A stretch of DNA of 64,000 nt, taken from positions 84,816 to 148,815 of the forward strand of contig NZ_CP048661.1 in assembly GCF_015218165.1 (NCBI RefSeq), given 5' to 3'. Below the pieces are notes generated by a model. The model made no database searches. It saw only the letters and a list, made by a program, of their open reading frames with translations, and was not told the DNA's origin. Positions 42,294 through 51,399 of this stretch are shown here, piece after piece. The DNA comes from Acinetobacter piscicola. GTDB taxonomy: Bacteria > Pseudomonadota > Gammaproteobacteria > Pseudomonadales > Moraxellaceae. Within the stretch, counting starts at the first letter, position 1. Each line of letters opens with the position of its first letter. Made by a program: the position numbers and the translations under genes.

Positions 42294-43109
42294 TTAACGA
42301 ATTCTTGCGGTTTCTTTCAGCGCCGCCAATACCGCCAGCCCGTCGCGCAAGGGGCGCGGCTCGTGTGTGCGGATGAAGTCAGCTCCACCTGCGGCGGCGG
42401 CAAGCTCTGCAGCGAGTGTCGCGGCCCCGACATCCCCCGGACCACGGCCTGTGAGCGCGCGCAGAAAGGATTTGCGCGAAACAGACAGAAGCACCGGCAA
42501 ATCGAAGCGCAGCCGCAATTCATCGAACCGCGCCAGCACCGAGAGCGAGGTTTCGGGAGCAGCCCCCAGAAAAAACCCCATGCCGGGATCAAGGACAAGG
42601 CGGTTGCGTTTGATACCGGCACCCGTCAGCGCCGCGATGCGCGCGTCAAAGAACGCCGCAATGTGATCCATGATGTCGCCAGCGGGTGCCTCGCGCCGAT
42701 CTGCCTGCCCGTCTTGCACCGAATGCATAACGACGAGTTTGGCAGATGATTTCGCCAATTGCGGATAGAACGCAGCGTCTGGAAAACCGCGAATATCATT
42801 GAGATAGGCCACACCACGCGACAAGGCATAGGCTTGCGTCGCGGGTTGATAACTGTCGAGCGAGACGGGAATGCCATCTGCCTTGAGCGCGTCCAGCACC
42901 GGCGCGATACGCGCGATTTCTGTGTCGGACGAAACAGGCGCGGCGTCGGGATTGCTGGATGCCGGACCGAGGTCGATCACATCTGCCCCCTCGGCCATCA
43001 GCTTACGCGCCTGCGCAATGGCTGCGTCTGGCGCCAGATACCGGCCTCCATCGGAGAAACTGTCCGAGGTTATGTTGACGATGCCGAAAATGATGAGCGA
43101 TTTATTCAT
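42294..43109 (-). CDS. sul2: Sul2 dihydropteroate synthase
   Basis: 271 residues, the exact Sul2 length, from ATG at 43109 (MNKSLIIFGIVNITSDSFSD); the longer in-frame start lies inside ISAba1. DPGMGFFLGA and SRKSFLRALTG are pterin/diphosphate-binding signatures. It replaces chromosomal FolP and is insensitive to sulfonamides. ISAba1 inserted 18 bases upstream of the start codon, so its outward promoter drives the gene. Confidence 0.97.
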   Translation of the reverse strand: MNKSLIIFGIVNITSDSFSDGGRYLAPDAAIAQARKLMAEGADVIDLGPASSNPDAAPVSSDTEIARIAPVLDALKADGIPVSLDSYQPATQAYALSRGVAYLNDIRGFPDAAFYPQLAKSSAKLVVMHSVQDGQADRREAPAGDIMDHIAAFFDARIAALTGAGIKRNRLVLDPGMGFFLGAAPETSLSVLARFDELRLRFDLPVLLSVSRKSFLRALTGRGPGDVGAATLAAELAAAAGGADFIRTHEPRPLRDGLAVLAALKETARIR

Positions 43110-43118
43110 GGGGGCTTC

Positions 43119-44316
43119 TATAATAATCTCTGTACACGACAAAAATAGATAACTCATTGAAATAATGTCACAATAATTGTTTTCTAACGACGAATACTAT
43201 GACACATCTCAATGAGTTATATCTTATCTTAAACAAATCTCTAAAATGGAACAAGTCACATTTAAAGTGCTTTGCGCTCATCATGCTTGTGATTATTTTA
43301 AAGCAAACATGTAATCTTTCTTCTGCATCTAAAGCCTTGCCCATCAAGTGTTTACCACAATCATTTTATCGACGTATGCAGCGCTTCTTTGCAGGTCAGT
43401 ATTTTGATTATCGTCAAATTTCTCAGTTGATTTTCAATATGTTTTCATTCGACCAAGTGCAACTGACTTTAGATAGAACCAATTGGAAATGGGGAAAACG
43501 AAATATTAATATCCTGATGCTCGCAATCGTTTATCGTGGAATAGCGATACCTATCCTTTGGACATTGCTTAATAAACGTGGAAATTCAGATACGAAAGAG
43601 CGTATTGCTTTGATTCAACGCTTTATAGCCATTTTTGGTAAAGACCGTATTGTGAATGTGTTCGCAGACAGAGAGTTTATCGGTGAGCAGTGGTTTACAT
43701 GGTTAATTGAACAAGACATCAACTTCTGCATTCGTGTTAAAAAAACTTCATTGTCACCAATCATTTAGGAAAGAATCATAAAATTAGTGATTTATTTCGC
43801 CATCTTAAAGTTGGTCAAATTGAATGTCGTAAACGACGGATTTTGGTTGGTCGGGTGAAACTATATATAAGTGCACTACAGTTAGAAAATGGAGAGCTTT
43901 TACTCGTCGTTTCTCCTCAGTTTAATGCCAATGCTATTCAGGATTATGCATTACGCTGGGAAATTGAAACCTTATTCAGTTGTCTCAAAGGACGCGGGTT
44001 TAATCTTGAAAATACGCGCTTGACAGACCCTAGACGAGTGAAAAAATTGATTGCGGTGTTAGCTATAAGCTTCTGTTGGTGTTACTTAACGGGTGAATGG
44101 CAACATAATCAAAAAAAAGCGATAAAAATAAAGAAGCATGGACGACTCTCAATGAGTTTATTTCGCTATGGTTTAGACTATGTTCAAATGGCGATTCAGC
44201 GTTTAATTGGTTTTGGGAAAAAAGAAGAGTTTAAGGAAATTTTGGCAATTTTAAGAAAGCAGAATCCTGATAGGATAAGGGTTCTGTGAAATTTGTCGTG
44301 TACAGAGTATAATAAT
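43119..44316 (+). mobile_element. ISAba1: ISAba1 (1180 bp) with 9-bp target duplication
   Basis: The element is 43128-44307, exactly 1180 bp, ends CTCTGTACACGACAAA and its complement. TATAATAAT at 43119-43127 and 44308-44316 is a perfect 9-bp duplication. Two frames (43199-43768; 43843-44289 with upstream extension) make the IS4-family transposase through frameshifting. Perfect duplications show a single insertion in place, not a rearranged copy. Confidence 0.97.
43160..43187 (-). promoter_or_regulatory. ISAba1 outward promoter toward sul2
   Basis: On the minus strand TTAGAA (43187-43182) and TTATTT (43165-43160) are spaced by 16 bases, the known ISAba1 promoter boxes that raise expression of ampC and OXA genes. 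It points into sul2, 50 bases ahead of its start. Confidence 0.88.
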
Positions 44317-44594
44317 AATAATCGAGCATGAGTCTCATACGGATGCTCGGGTCGAAAGGGAATCCCCAGGCGAGTAACCTGTTTGCGGTGATCCATTAGC
44401 TGCAGGAGCAGAAGAGCATACATCTGGAAGCAAAGCCAGGAAAGCGGCCTATGGAGCTGTGCGGCAGCGCTCAGTAGGCAATTTTTCAAAATATTGTTAA
44501 GCCTTTTCTGAGCATGGTATTTTTCATGGTATTACCAATTAGCAGGAAAATAAGCCATTGAATATAAAAGATAAAAATGTCTTGTTTACAATAA
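44317..44594. other. sul2 upstream island DNA and island end
   Basis: No gene. It is the original sequence upstream of sul2 separated from it by ISAba1, and it ends with CATGGTATTTTTCATGG ... CTTGTTTACAAT, matching 38099-38180. At 44595 the phenol hydroxylase gene resumes, so this is the outer boundary of the resistance island. Confidence 0.65.
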
Positions 44595-44603
44595 AGTGGG
44601 AGT
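44595..44603 (+). other. Variant attachment core in phenol hydroxylase gene
   Basis: AGTGGGAGT flanked by A and A here instead of the guaA-type G and G. It reads as codons of the disrupted phenol hydroxylase gene on the minus strand (TTACTACTCCCACTT), supporting use of a secondary insertion site. Confidence 0.45.
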
Positions 44604-44971
44604 AGTAATTTCGTTACTTTGTTTAGAATTTCTTCAGAAATATTTCTTAATAAATCGTGTTTTTCAACAAGCGTAAAATTACTTTCTAAAATCTCTTGTT
44701 GTTTAGCTCGAGTTTGGGTATAAGCCCCATAATAAAATTGACGAGGATCTTTAAGCACGTACCAATCTTTCATTTGGATTACAGTACGGCCCTTATCGTA
44801 AAGATCAAATTCAGGCTGCCATAAAGGTTTGTAATGAAAATTAATTTCTTCCTGAATATCGTAGGTCGCTTCTTGATAACGTGAAGCTGGTTTATCACCA
44901 AATCTTTTTTCAATATAAGCATAAGTATTTCTTAAAGGCTTAACTGAAGATGTTTTAATATCAATTTGCAT
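44595..44971 (-). pseudogene. Phenol hydroxylase subunit P1 (DmpL/MopL), truncated
   Basis: MQIDIKTSSVKPLRNTYAYI, WQPEFDLYDKGRTVIQMKDW and YVLKDPRQFYYGAYTQTRAK are the N-terminal third of the beta-type hydroxylase subunit of multicomponent phenol hydroxylases (about 330 residues whole). It breaks off after NKVTKLLLP at the island boundary. The subunit would pair with P3 to hydroxylate phenol to catechol. It follows the P0 gene. Confidence 0.88.
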
Positions 44972-45008
44972 ATAAATCTTCCTGATTTTTTAATAAAGAC
45001 TAGAGTTT

Positions 45009-45257
45009 TTATTCTCTAATACCGGCCTGTCCAAATCGCCACTTCATGCGGTCATATTCAATCTTTGCAAAATCATCCGTACTTAGGTGCTGTACTTGAT
45101 GGTGTGCGCAGAATTCTTCAAAAGCCTTGACTGGCATAATCATTTCTACAGCTAACTCTGGATCACCTATCGAAAATTCAAATTCGATATATTTGTCACG
45201 CTGAGTCCCTGTAACATGAATAAAGCAAGGAGGCTGTTCTACATTGAGTTGCTGCAT
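45009..45257 (-). CDS. Phenol hydroxylase assembly subunit P0 (DmpK/MopK)
   Basis: 82 residues; YIEFEFSIGDPELAVEMIMP then AFEEFCAHHQVQ matches DmpK-like proteins that aid iron loading of the hydroxylase. First gene of the operon, complete, 37 bases before the truncated P1 gene, with a sigma-54 promoter upstream. Without the rest of the operon it has no useful role. Confidence 0.85.
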   Translation of the reverse strand: MQQLNVEQPPCFIHVTGTQRDKYIEFEFSIGDPELAVEMIMPVKAFEEFCAHHQVQHLSTDDFAKIEYDRMKWRFGQAGIRE

Positions 45258-45287
45258 ACCAAAATCCTCATATTCTCCATAAGATTA

Positions 45288-45305
45288 TTGCAACTTGCAT
45301 GCCAA
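45288..45305 (-). promoter_or_regulatory. Sigma-54 promoter of phenol hydroxylase operon
   Basis: The minus strand reads TTGGCATGCAAGTTGCAA, with GG and GC at the -24/-12 spacing of ten bases (consensus TTGGCAC-N5-TTGC). Such promoters need a DmpR/MopR-type activator and phenol; none is seen in the window. Confidence 0.85.
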
Positions 45306-45456
45306 TTTTATTTATTATTATTTTTCAAATATTTATGATTTTCTCTTTTTTATTTCATACAATGTTCTTTATCAAATTCTTAAGTCACAATGTATGACTT
45401 AAGAAAATTCTCAAGTGTTTTATATTTTCTCAGTTGTATAAGCACTTATAGATGAT

Positions 45457-45488
45457 CAAAAAAAAAAGAAGCCAAAGCTTCTTTTTTT
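45457..45488. terminator. Bidirectional hairpin terminator
   Basis: A run of A's, GAAGC-CAAA-GCTTC and then TTTTTTT. It sits upstream of the phenol hydroxylase promoter and downstream of whatever preceded it, now replaced by an IS. Confidence 0.75.
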
Positions 45489-45530
45489 GATTTTCCAACT
45501 CGCATTGATAGCCCCTATAATTCAATCAAC

Positions 45531-46853
45531 TGAACCGTACCGGGTTTGTCGGAGAGTTTTTTATTTAAGTTAGGCCACCTGACCTAACGGGTTAATCTTA
45601 TCATAGTACATTGCTTCAAAATCAAAAGGTGATACATAACCTAGTGCACTATGTACACGCTCTTTATTGAACCAATCTACCCAATTTAGTGTCGCAAGTT
45701 GTACATCCGCTAAACCTTGCCAATCTGCTTTTAGATATTCAATCACCTCTGTTTTGTATAAGCCATTCACCGTTTCAGCCAAAGCATTATCGTATGAATC
45801 ACCAGTCGTACCGACTGATGCTCGTAAATTTGCTGCTTCTAAACGATTGGTATAGCGAATGGAAAGATATTGCACACCTCTGTCGGAATGATGAATCACA
45901 TTCTTTGGCATGCCTCGATCATGCAATGCTTGCTCCAATGCATCGAGCACCATATCTGTATTCATCCGTGTCGATACTTTCCATCCAACAATTGCTCGTG
46001 AGAACACATCAATAATAAATGCAGTATAAACCCAGCCTGAATTTGTTTGAATATACGTAAAGTCACTCACCCACAGTTGGTCAGGATGATCAGCAGTAAA
46101 ATTACGTTTTACCAAGTCATCCGCTCGTTTTTGATCATCTCGGCTACGGGTGGTTTGTTTGTTCTTACCACGCCAAACACCTTTTATACCTAGCTTTTGC
46201 ATTAATCGAGCAACAGTACAGCGCGCAATAATATAGCCTTCACGTTTCAGTTTTTGCCAGACTTTACGTACACCATACCGACCTGAACTTTCCTTCCAAA
46301 TTCGTTTAATCTCCTCAGCATGATGCAAGTCATGTAAATCTCGCTTTGCTCGATGTTCTGGATTTTCACAGAGATCTAGAGTCCGGTAATAGGTTGAAGG
46401 TGCGATCGGTAAAATTCTACAAATCGCCTCGACTCCGTACAGCTCTTTATTATTATGGATAAAATCCACCATTATTTGTGTGGGCGGTCGAGCTCCGCCT
46501 GGGCGAAAAAAGCGGCTGCTTTACGTAGAATTTCATTGGCGCGTTGCAGTTCTTTATTTTCGCGTTCGAGTTGTTTGATACGTTCTTGGTCTGAAAGCTG
46601 CTGTACTTTAACTGGATTTTGTTTATCTAAATATTTTTGATACCAAACACGTAGTGTTTCAGGAGTACAACCCTTGCGCAGTATACTGCTCAGGGAGCAA
46701 TAGCGGTGATCGCAGCCCAATTCGATGGATAATCTTTCTCGGATTCAATCAATAATTGAACCGCTCTTTCTCTGATTTCAGGGGTATATTTTACTTTTTT
46801 CATCGGGACATTCTCTCAGAAAGCTTGGTCTCCGACAAACCCGGTACGGTTCA
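45531..46853 (-). mobile_element. IS3-family element (1323 bp) with damaged orfA
   Basis: Perfect 25-base terminal repeats, starting TGAACCGTACCGGGTTTGTC. OrfB 45570-46472 is complete (300 aa; VSDFTYIQT, HSDRGVQY, E in ALAETVNGLYKTE). OrfA starts at 46803 (MKKVKYTPEIRERAVQLLIE) but at 46676-46692 17 extra bases containing the palindrome CAGTATACTG cause a stop after AITAIAP. Without them AITAIAPKGCTPETL would be continuous. Transposition competence is probably lost. Confidence 0.88.
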
Positions 46854-46976
46854 AAAATCTTCCATTGATTTATTTATATCTGTTAAACCAGTCGCATTAT
46901 GAAATGTAATATAAGTAGAAATTTCAGTATAAATGGTCATGATCTTTTCTAAATTTGAATATCTAAGCGTCTTCAT
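46854..46976 (-). CDS. Truncated gene downstream of resolvase
   Basis: MKTLRYSNLEKIMTIYTEIS... runs 41 codons into the IS3-family end at 46853. It starts 9 bases after the resolvase stop, so it was the second gene of that operon. Family not recognised. Confidence 0.5.
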
Positions 46977-46985
46977 TAATCAACC

Positions 46986-47552
46986 TTATTGATTATTAGT
47001 TTCTTCTTTTAAAGCTCTTTGTACTGTTGCTATCCCTACTTTAAACTTTTCTGCAACACCTCTAAATGTTGAATTTTCTTCAGCCATTGCTTTTCGTATT
47101 TCAACATAGTCAACCTTCCGCTTTCTTCCCTTATATAAGCCCTTCGCTTTGGCTTTTGCAATTCCTTCCTTTTGACGCTCACGGATCATGGAGCGTTCAA
47201 ACTCTGCAAATGCAGCAAGCATCTGAAACATGAGTTTATTTATTGCCGATTGTGCTACATCATGACTGAAGGTCAAATTCTCTTTATGAAAAATAATGGT
47301 TATACCACGATCATTCAGACTATTCACAATTTCGTTCAGATCATTTGTATTACGTGCCAGACGATCAATACTATGAACATGCACCGTATCACCTTCACGC
47401 AGATAGTCGAGCATTGCATTTAACTGAGGACGTTCACGGCTACCACCGCTTGCCTTTTCAGTAAAGGTCTTATCCAGGCTGATTCCATCTAATTGACGTT
47501 CAGTATTTTGTTCAGTTGAACTGACTCGAATATATCCGACCTGATTAGGCAT
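46986..47552 (-). CDS. Serine resolvase/invertase
   Basis: 188 residues, the standard size. GYIRVSSTEQNTERQL has nucleophile Ser11 or 12, VHSIDRLARN is the catalytic arginine region, and AFAEFERSMIRERQKEGIAK the E-helix. The C-terminal HTH (STFRGVAEKFKVGIATVQRA) is present. Common on Acinetobacter plasmids for multimer resolution. A crossover site has not been identified; the inverted repeat at 47713-47809 is a candidate. Confidence 0.9.
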   Translation of the reverse strand: MPNQVGYIRVSSTEQNTERQLDGISLDKTFTEKASGGSRERPQLNAMLDYLREGDTVHVHSIDRLARNTNDLNEIVNSLNDRGITIIFHKENLTFSHDVAQSAINKLMFQMLAAFAEFERSMIRERQKEGIAKAKAKGLYKGRKRKVDYVEIRKAMAEENSTFRGVAEKFKVGIATVQRALKEETNNQ

Positions 47553-47712
47553 TCTGTACCGTTAGAGTTTAGATAATTAAATACATATTGTACCGAAATT
47601 AAATATTAAGTCTATAAATACGGTTTTTGAGTTGCTTTTTAAGACTTTATTTTGTTCCGTTAGGCTATAGGACAATATGACAGTAAAAATCAAACTATGT
47701 TCATAAGAAGAT

Positions 47713-47809
47713 ATAGCTAAATACTGAATTTATCAGCACACCTAAAACCCTATAAAAATGGATTTTACAGGCATTTTTATGTGCTGATCTTTTTAGAATT
47801 TAGCTATAG
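47713..47809. repeat. Long interrupted inverted repeat
   Basis: TATAGCTAAAT (47713) and TCAGCACA (47734) are mirrored by TGTGCTGA (47781) and ATTTAGCTATA (47799), with a 39-base centre. It lies between the resolvase and the methyltransferase-like gene and may be a recombination site or strong bidirectional hairpin. Confidence 0.55.
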
Positions 47810-47847
47810 CTTGAGCTGTTCAGCAGCTTAAAGTTTTTTCCACAAAT

Positions 47848-49011
47848 TTAATTATTTAAGATGAATCTAAGGTTATTTAAAAGACTTAAATGTCCGAAAT
47901 TTTTATTTTGTACCTTATACACAGGGCTAGGATTAGCGAACTCATTGGAGATAAATTCTGGAGTTGTAATAGCCCTTGCCAAATTTTTCGAGCAAAAGTC
48001 TTTTTCCAAATAACGTAATGTAAATAAAAAGGACTCTATATTAGGTGTTACTGCAATCCATTTTCTATTTAAGTTATTTGCCGCATTCAAACAGACGCTA
48101 TCAAAGCTGAAAGCATCCAATATTAAAGAGTCTTCATTGGTACTGGATTTAATAATAACCTCATAGGCTTTCTGCAGATTTTTAATTTGGTATGTTGAAT
48201 TTTTTGCTGATGCTAAGTCCCAATAATCTGTATATCTAACACCGGTATCACTTTTAACATAATCCTTTAAACGTGGATTACCTGTTCTTGACCAATGAAT
48301 AAGGCCCTGTTGATCAAGTTCATCCATTTTTTCTGGAGAAAAACGCCAGTGCTTACCTTCGGGTGGATTCATATCCCTCCATTGTCTACCAGTTTCACCA
48401 TGTTTTCGTACACCAGGAACATGTAAAGGCATGAGTCTAAATTGCCCCAGTGCATCCACATGAGGAAACTTTTTAGCTAAATTATCATCTGTGATTGTCT
48501 GGACCAGATCATTCCAAATAAAGTTATCTGTTTTGGTATAAAAAAGAATTACCTCATGAGCGGTTTTAGTAAAACCTTTTGATGCTTTAAATGAAGAATT
48601 ATGGGTTTTTAGTAAAATTTGATTCACACACCTAGCTTCACCAAAAACTTTATCTAATATTACTTGGAATTCACTCATTAGGTGAAGATTGGAAACATGT
48701 ACATATAGACTACCGTTATCAGTAAGTAATTGTCTCAATAATTCAAAATATTGACGGTAATGTTTAAGTACAGAATCTTTGTTTTTAAAGAGCCCCACAA
48801 AAAGAAAAAAATCGATCTCTGGTTTTATAACAATCAGATCAAACTCTTTGGATTGCGAAACAAGTCTATGTAAAGAGTTTATTTCATTCCCAACAATGAT
48901 ATCAAAGTCATTGATTTCATATTTTATTTTTTCAAAATCTTTATCAGAAATACCCGTGTCGCTATTTTCAAAGAAATAGCCAAAAGAAGGGAATGCAACA
49001 AACTCATCCAT
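47848..49011 (-). CDS. Methyltransferase-like protein lacking catalytic motifs
   Basis: 387 residues following the layout of type III Mod/N6-N4 DNA methyltransferases: GSLYVHVSNLHLMSEFQVIL, VFGEARCVNQIL, HEVILFYTKTDNFIW, NPPEGKHWRFS, GNPRLKDYV, YWDLASAK, and DSLILDAFSFDSVCLNAANN then LNRKWIAV. But the DPPY catalytic motif is replaced (DLIVIKPEIDFF, residues 58-69), the SAM motif FxGxG is FSFDS (301-305), and TQKP is absent. It therefore probably does not methylate. It could be a structural or DNA-binding derivative. No restriction subunit adjoins. Confidence 0.7.
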   Translation of the reverse strand: MDEFVAFPSFGYFFENSDTGISDKDFEKIKYEINDFDIIVGNEINSLHRLVSQSKEFDLIVIKPEIDFFLFVGLFKNKDSVLKHYRQYFELLRQLLTDNGSLYVHVSNLHLMSEFQVILDKVFGEARCVNQILLKTHNSSFKASKGFTKTAHEVILFYTKTDNFIWNDLVQTITDDNLAKKFPHVDALGQFRLMPLHVPGVRKHGETGRQWRDMNPPEGKHWRFSPEKMDELDQQGLIHWSRTGNPRLKDYVKSDTGVRYTDYWDLASAKNSTYQIKNLQKAYEVIIKSSTNEDSLILDAFSFDSVCLNAANNLNRKWIAVTPNIESFLFTLRYLEKDFCSKNLARAITTPEFISNEFANPSPVYKVQNKNFGHLSLLNNLRFILNN

Positions 49012-49079
49012 TGAAGTGTCTCAAAAAAAAATAGCTATTGGTATGGATTATATGATTGACAACCTTCATAAAACAAGTT

Positions 49080-49116
49080 AATTTTTTTGGTAACCAGTTT
49101 GGTTACCAAAAAAATT
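49080..49116. terminator. Perfect 16-bp-arm hairpin
   Basis: AATTTTTTTGGTAACC-AGTTT-GGTTACCAAAAAAATT, upstream of the methyltransferase-like gene and the divergent 49303 gene. A-run and T-run on either side make it a bidirectional terminator, or an operator between divergent genes. Confidence 0.6.
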
Positions 49117-49302
49117 GTTTAAAAAAAAGAGCTTTAAAAACTCTTTTTCCCATTTATTACGATCATAAGAATATGAGGCAATAAACTACGCCACTTGGTA
49201 GGTTAGCGTAGGGATTTTTTCATAGTAGATATCGAAAGTAAAGTTATCTATATCCTCATTGTTTCTAGTTCTTGTGATCCTTTACTTTACAAGGATAAAT
49301 TT

Positions 49303-49620
49303 ATGCCAAATGTGTATTTAACCCACAATAACTTAGACTTGATGTACCGAGAGGAAAAAATCCGGAAGAGTTTTCAGAAAGAGGTCATTAAATCTGTTTT
49401 ACAGAAGCTGTATGATTTTATGAGTTACGATTCTGGAAATTCATCAAATAAGATGATCACTTACTTTGGATTGAATGGATATTCAAGTCACTCTTCACAT
49501 CAAGAGAAATTAGAGCAGTGGCTTCAACAAGAAATTTCGGAAGTTTACCTGCATGATATAAGTCAGGAAGAAGTCGTTGAGATTTTATGGAAAAAAATTC
49601 TCGATATCATTAGCCATTAA
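49303..49620 (+). CDS. Hypothetical protein
   Basis: 105 residues, MPNVYLTHNNLDLMYREEKI first, mostly helical, with Asp/Glu-rich C-terminus. Divergent from the methyltransferase-like gene. The start has no strong Shine-Dalgarno but AAGGATAA precedes it. A 40-bp palindrome follows its stop by 5 bases. Family not recognised. Confidence 0.6.
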   Translation: MPNVYLTHNNLDLMYREEKIRKSFQKEVIKSVLQKLYDFMSYDSGNSSNKMITYFGLNGYSSHSSHQEKLEQWLQQEISEVYLHDISQEEVVEILWKKILDIISH

Positions 49621-49624
49621 TTTT

Positions 49625-49664
49625 TATACAGGCTGTACTAGATTAATCTAGTACAGCCTGTATA
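49625..49664. terminator. Perfect 40-bp palindrome
   Basis: TATACAGGCTGTACTAGATT followed by its exact complement, with no loop and no T-run. It begins 5 bases after the 49303 gene stop. As RNA it would fold into a very stable hairpin; as DNA it could be a cruciform or a dimer-binding site. Confidence 0.6.
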
Positions 49665-49783
49665 TTAAAACCAATTTACAACTAAATTAGTTTCAAATTG
49701 GTTTCTATTTAGTTTCATTCTTCCTTTAACTTCTTCAGTGCAAATCTAATAATCCCATTATGGAGCAACATTAAACTGGACGT

Positions 49784-50044
49784 ATGATCGGTGGTTTCTC
49801 ATTTACGTTCATAACTAAGCAACAACCTAAGGAAGTCACGCACAGCAAAGCTAAGAAGCTAACAGACAAGCAGATTCAATTCTTTGCAAACAAGCTAGCT
49901 CACCATGATCCATTTGCAAGCCAAAAAGCTGCAGTAGGGGAAAGCTATGCTGATCTAGAGAAAAGGCTCCTGATTGAACTACAAGATCCCGAGGTTGTCA
50001 GAAAGTATTCTAGTGTCCTCAAAGAGTTAGGTCTTGAGATGTGA
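49784..50044 (+). CDS. Hypothetical small plasmid protein
   Basis: 86 residues, MIGGFSFTFITKQQPKEVTH first, then a basic helical region (KAKKLTDKQIQFFANKLAHH). It is followed by a split hairpin (see 50866). Family not recognised. Confidence 0.5.
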   Translation: MIGGFSFTFITKQQPKEVTHSKAKKLTDKQIQFFANKLAHHDPFASQKAAVGESYADLEKRLLIELQDPEVVRKYSSVLKELGLEM

Positions 50045-50054
50045 TGTACAACTA

Positions 50055-50866
50055 GGGCGTGTCATCAATTAAGCCAAATGATTGTTGAAGCCAGGTAGAT
50101 CGCTGATAAGAAGTTTTGAGCCAATTTATCATAGCGTGTGGCAATAGCACGATACTGCTTGAGCTTGGCAAAAAAGTTCTCGATCAGATGTCTTGCCTTG
50201 TAGAGATTTCGATCATAATCACGCTGATCAATAGAATTACTTTTCGCTGGCATCACAACTTGACCCTTCGCCTCTAAAATTGGATCAATGACTCGATCCC
50301 TGGAGTTGTAGGCTTTATCCATAAGCCAGGTCTGGCTCAACGATAAGTCCAGCAACACATCTGAACCGTTTAAGTCATGGACCTGCCCATCAGTGAGATA
50401 AAATCCTGTTGGGTTGCCTAAAGCATCAGTACGGGCATGAATTTTGGTGCTTAAGCCCCCTTTACTGCGTCCAATCGCCTGATTTCCCCCCCCCCAGCGC
50501 TGTGTTGATGAGCACGTACAATGGTGGAGTCTAACATGGCATATTCATTATCACTGTCATGTGACAGTACTTCAAAGACTCTCTGCCACACACCTGTTTT
50601 AGCCCAACGACTAAAACGAGTATGCACGACTCTAAAATCACCAAAGCGTTCGGGTAAGTCTCGCCACGGGATACCTGAACGATACCGATACAATACCGCT
50701 TCAACAAATAGTCGGTTATCTTTGGCCGTTACTCCAACAGTACCCATTCGTCCAGGTAACAGATCTTTAATCTGTTCCCACTGCTCATCTTTTAATGCAT
50801 AGCGTTTAGTCATAAAAGTATAATGGGGACAAGGCGGTTTTCCTCAAGCTAATTGATGACACGCCC
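50055..50866 (-). mobile_element. IS5-family element (812 bp)
   Basis: Ends GGGCGTGTCATCAATTA and its complement; TA duplicated at 50053-50054 and 50867-50868. The transposase is split: MTKRYALKDEQWEQIKDLLP from 50813 to a G10 run (C10 at 50486-50495 on plus), after which the correct continuation GNQAIGRSKGG... MPAKSNSID lies in another frame ending at 50065. Removing or adding G's would restore it, so it is either a frameshifted pseudogene or slippage-expressed. Confidence 0.85.
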
Positions 50867-50896
50867 TAGATTAGTTGTTTAAAACAACTAATCTAG
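50866..50896 (+). terminator. Hairpin terminator
   Basis: CTAGATTAGTTGTTT-A-AAACAACTAATCTAG then TTTTTT. The IS5-family element inserted right at its left edge (CTA shared), so it originally ended the 49784 gene. Its core CTAGATTA also occurs in the 49625 palindrome. Confidence 0.8.
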
Positions 50897-50928
50897 TTTT
50901 TTAATAGTTGTAATTTGATTGCAAAAAA

Positions 50929-51399
50929 TTAAGCAGCAGAGAGCTCTTCTGCTAATTGCTCAGCCTGTTCAAGCACAGTCTCAGTAGCCAATAAAGCCAT
51001 ATCAGGTGGATAGCCATACTTCTTGAGTAGACGCTTCACAATGACTCTCAGCTTCGCCCTGGCAGCTTCTTTGATGGTCCAATCCAAGGTTACGTTCTTA
51101 CGAATAGACTCAGTCAGCACAACAGCGAGTTCGCGCAGGATCTCTTTTTGCATCAACTCTCTAGCACTGTCATTGTCTGCAACTGCTGAATAGAACGCAT
51201 ATTCATATTCAGTCAGGTTGAGTTCCTCTGCCATTTTGTCTGACTCTTGGATTGCCTTAGCCAACTTGATGAGCTCATCAATCACTTCGGCTGCAGTCAG
51301 TACCTTGTTCTGATAGCCCTTGATCGCAGAGCTCAGCATCTCCATGAGCTTTTTACCTTGCGTGACACTACGCTGCTCTCGCATCTTGATCTCATCGCC
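50929..51399 (-). pseudogene. hsdR: hsdR (type I restriction subunit R) C-terminal fragment
   Basis: MREQRSVTQGKKLMEMLSSA, LTEYEYAFYSAVADNDSARE and RKNVTLDWTIKEAARAKLRV then KRLLKKYGYPPD are the helical C-terminal domain of HsdR, which is about 1000 residues whole. It begins at the junction with mobilization DNA near 51399. No motor, nuclease, hsdM or hsdS is present. Confidence 0.85.

Noticed and set aside
42294..43157. 287-codon version of sul2
   Set aside because: The additional 16 codons lie in ISAba1 and the duplicated target; the standard 271-residue start at 43109 fits the family.
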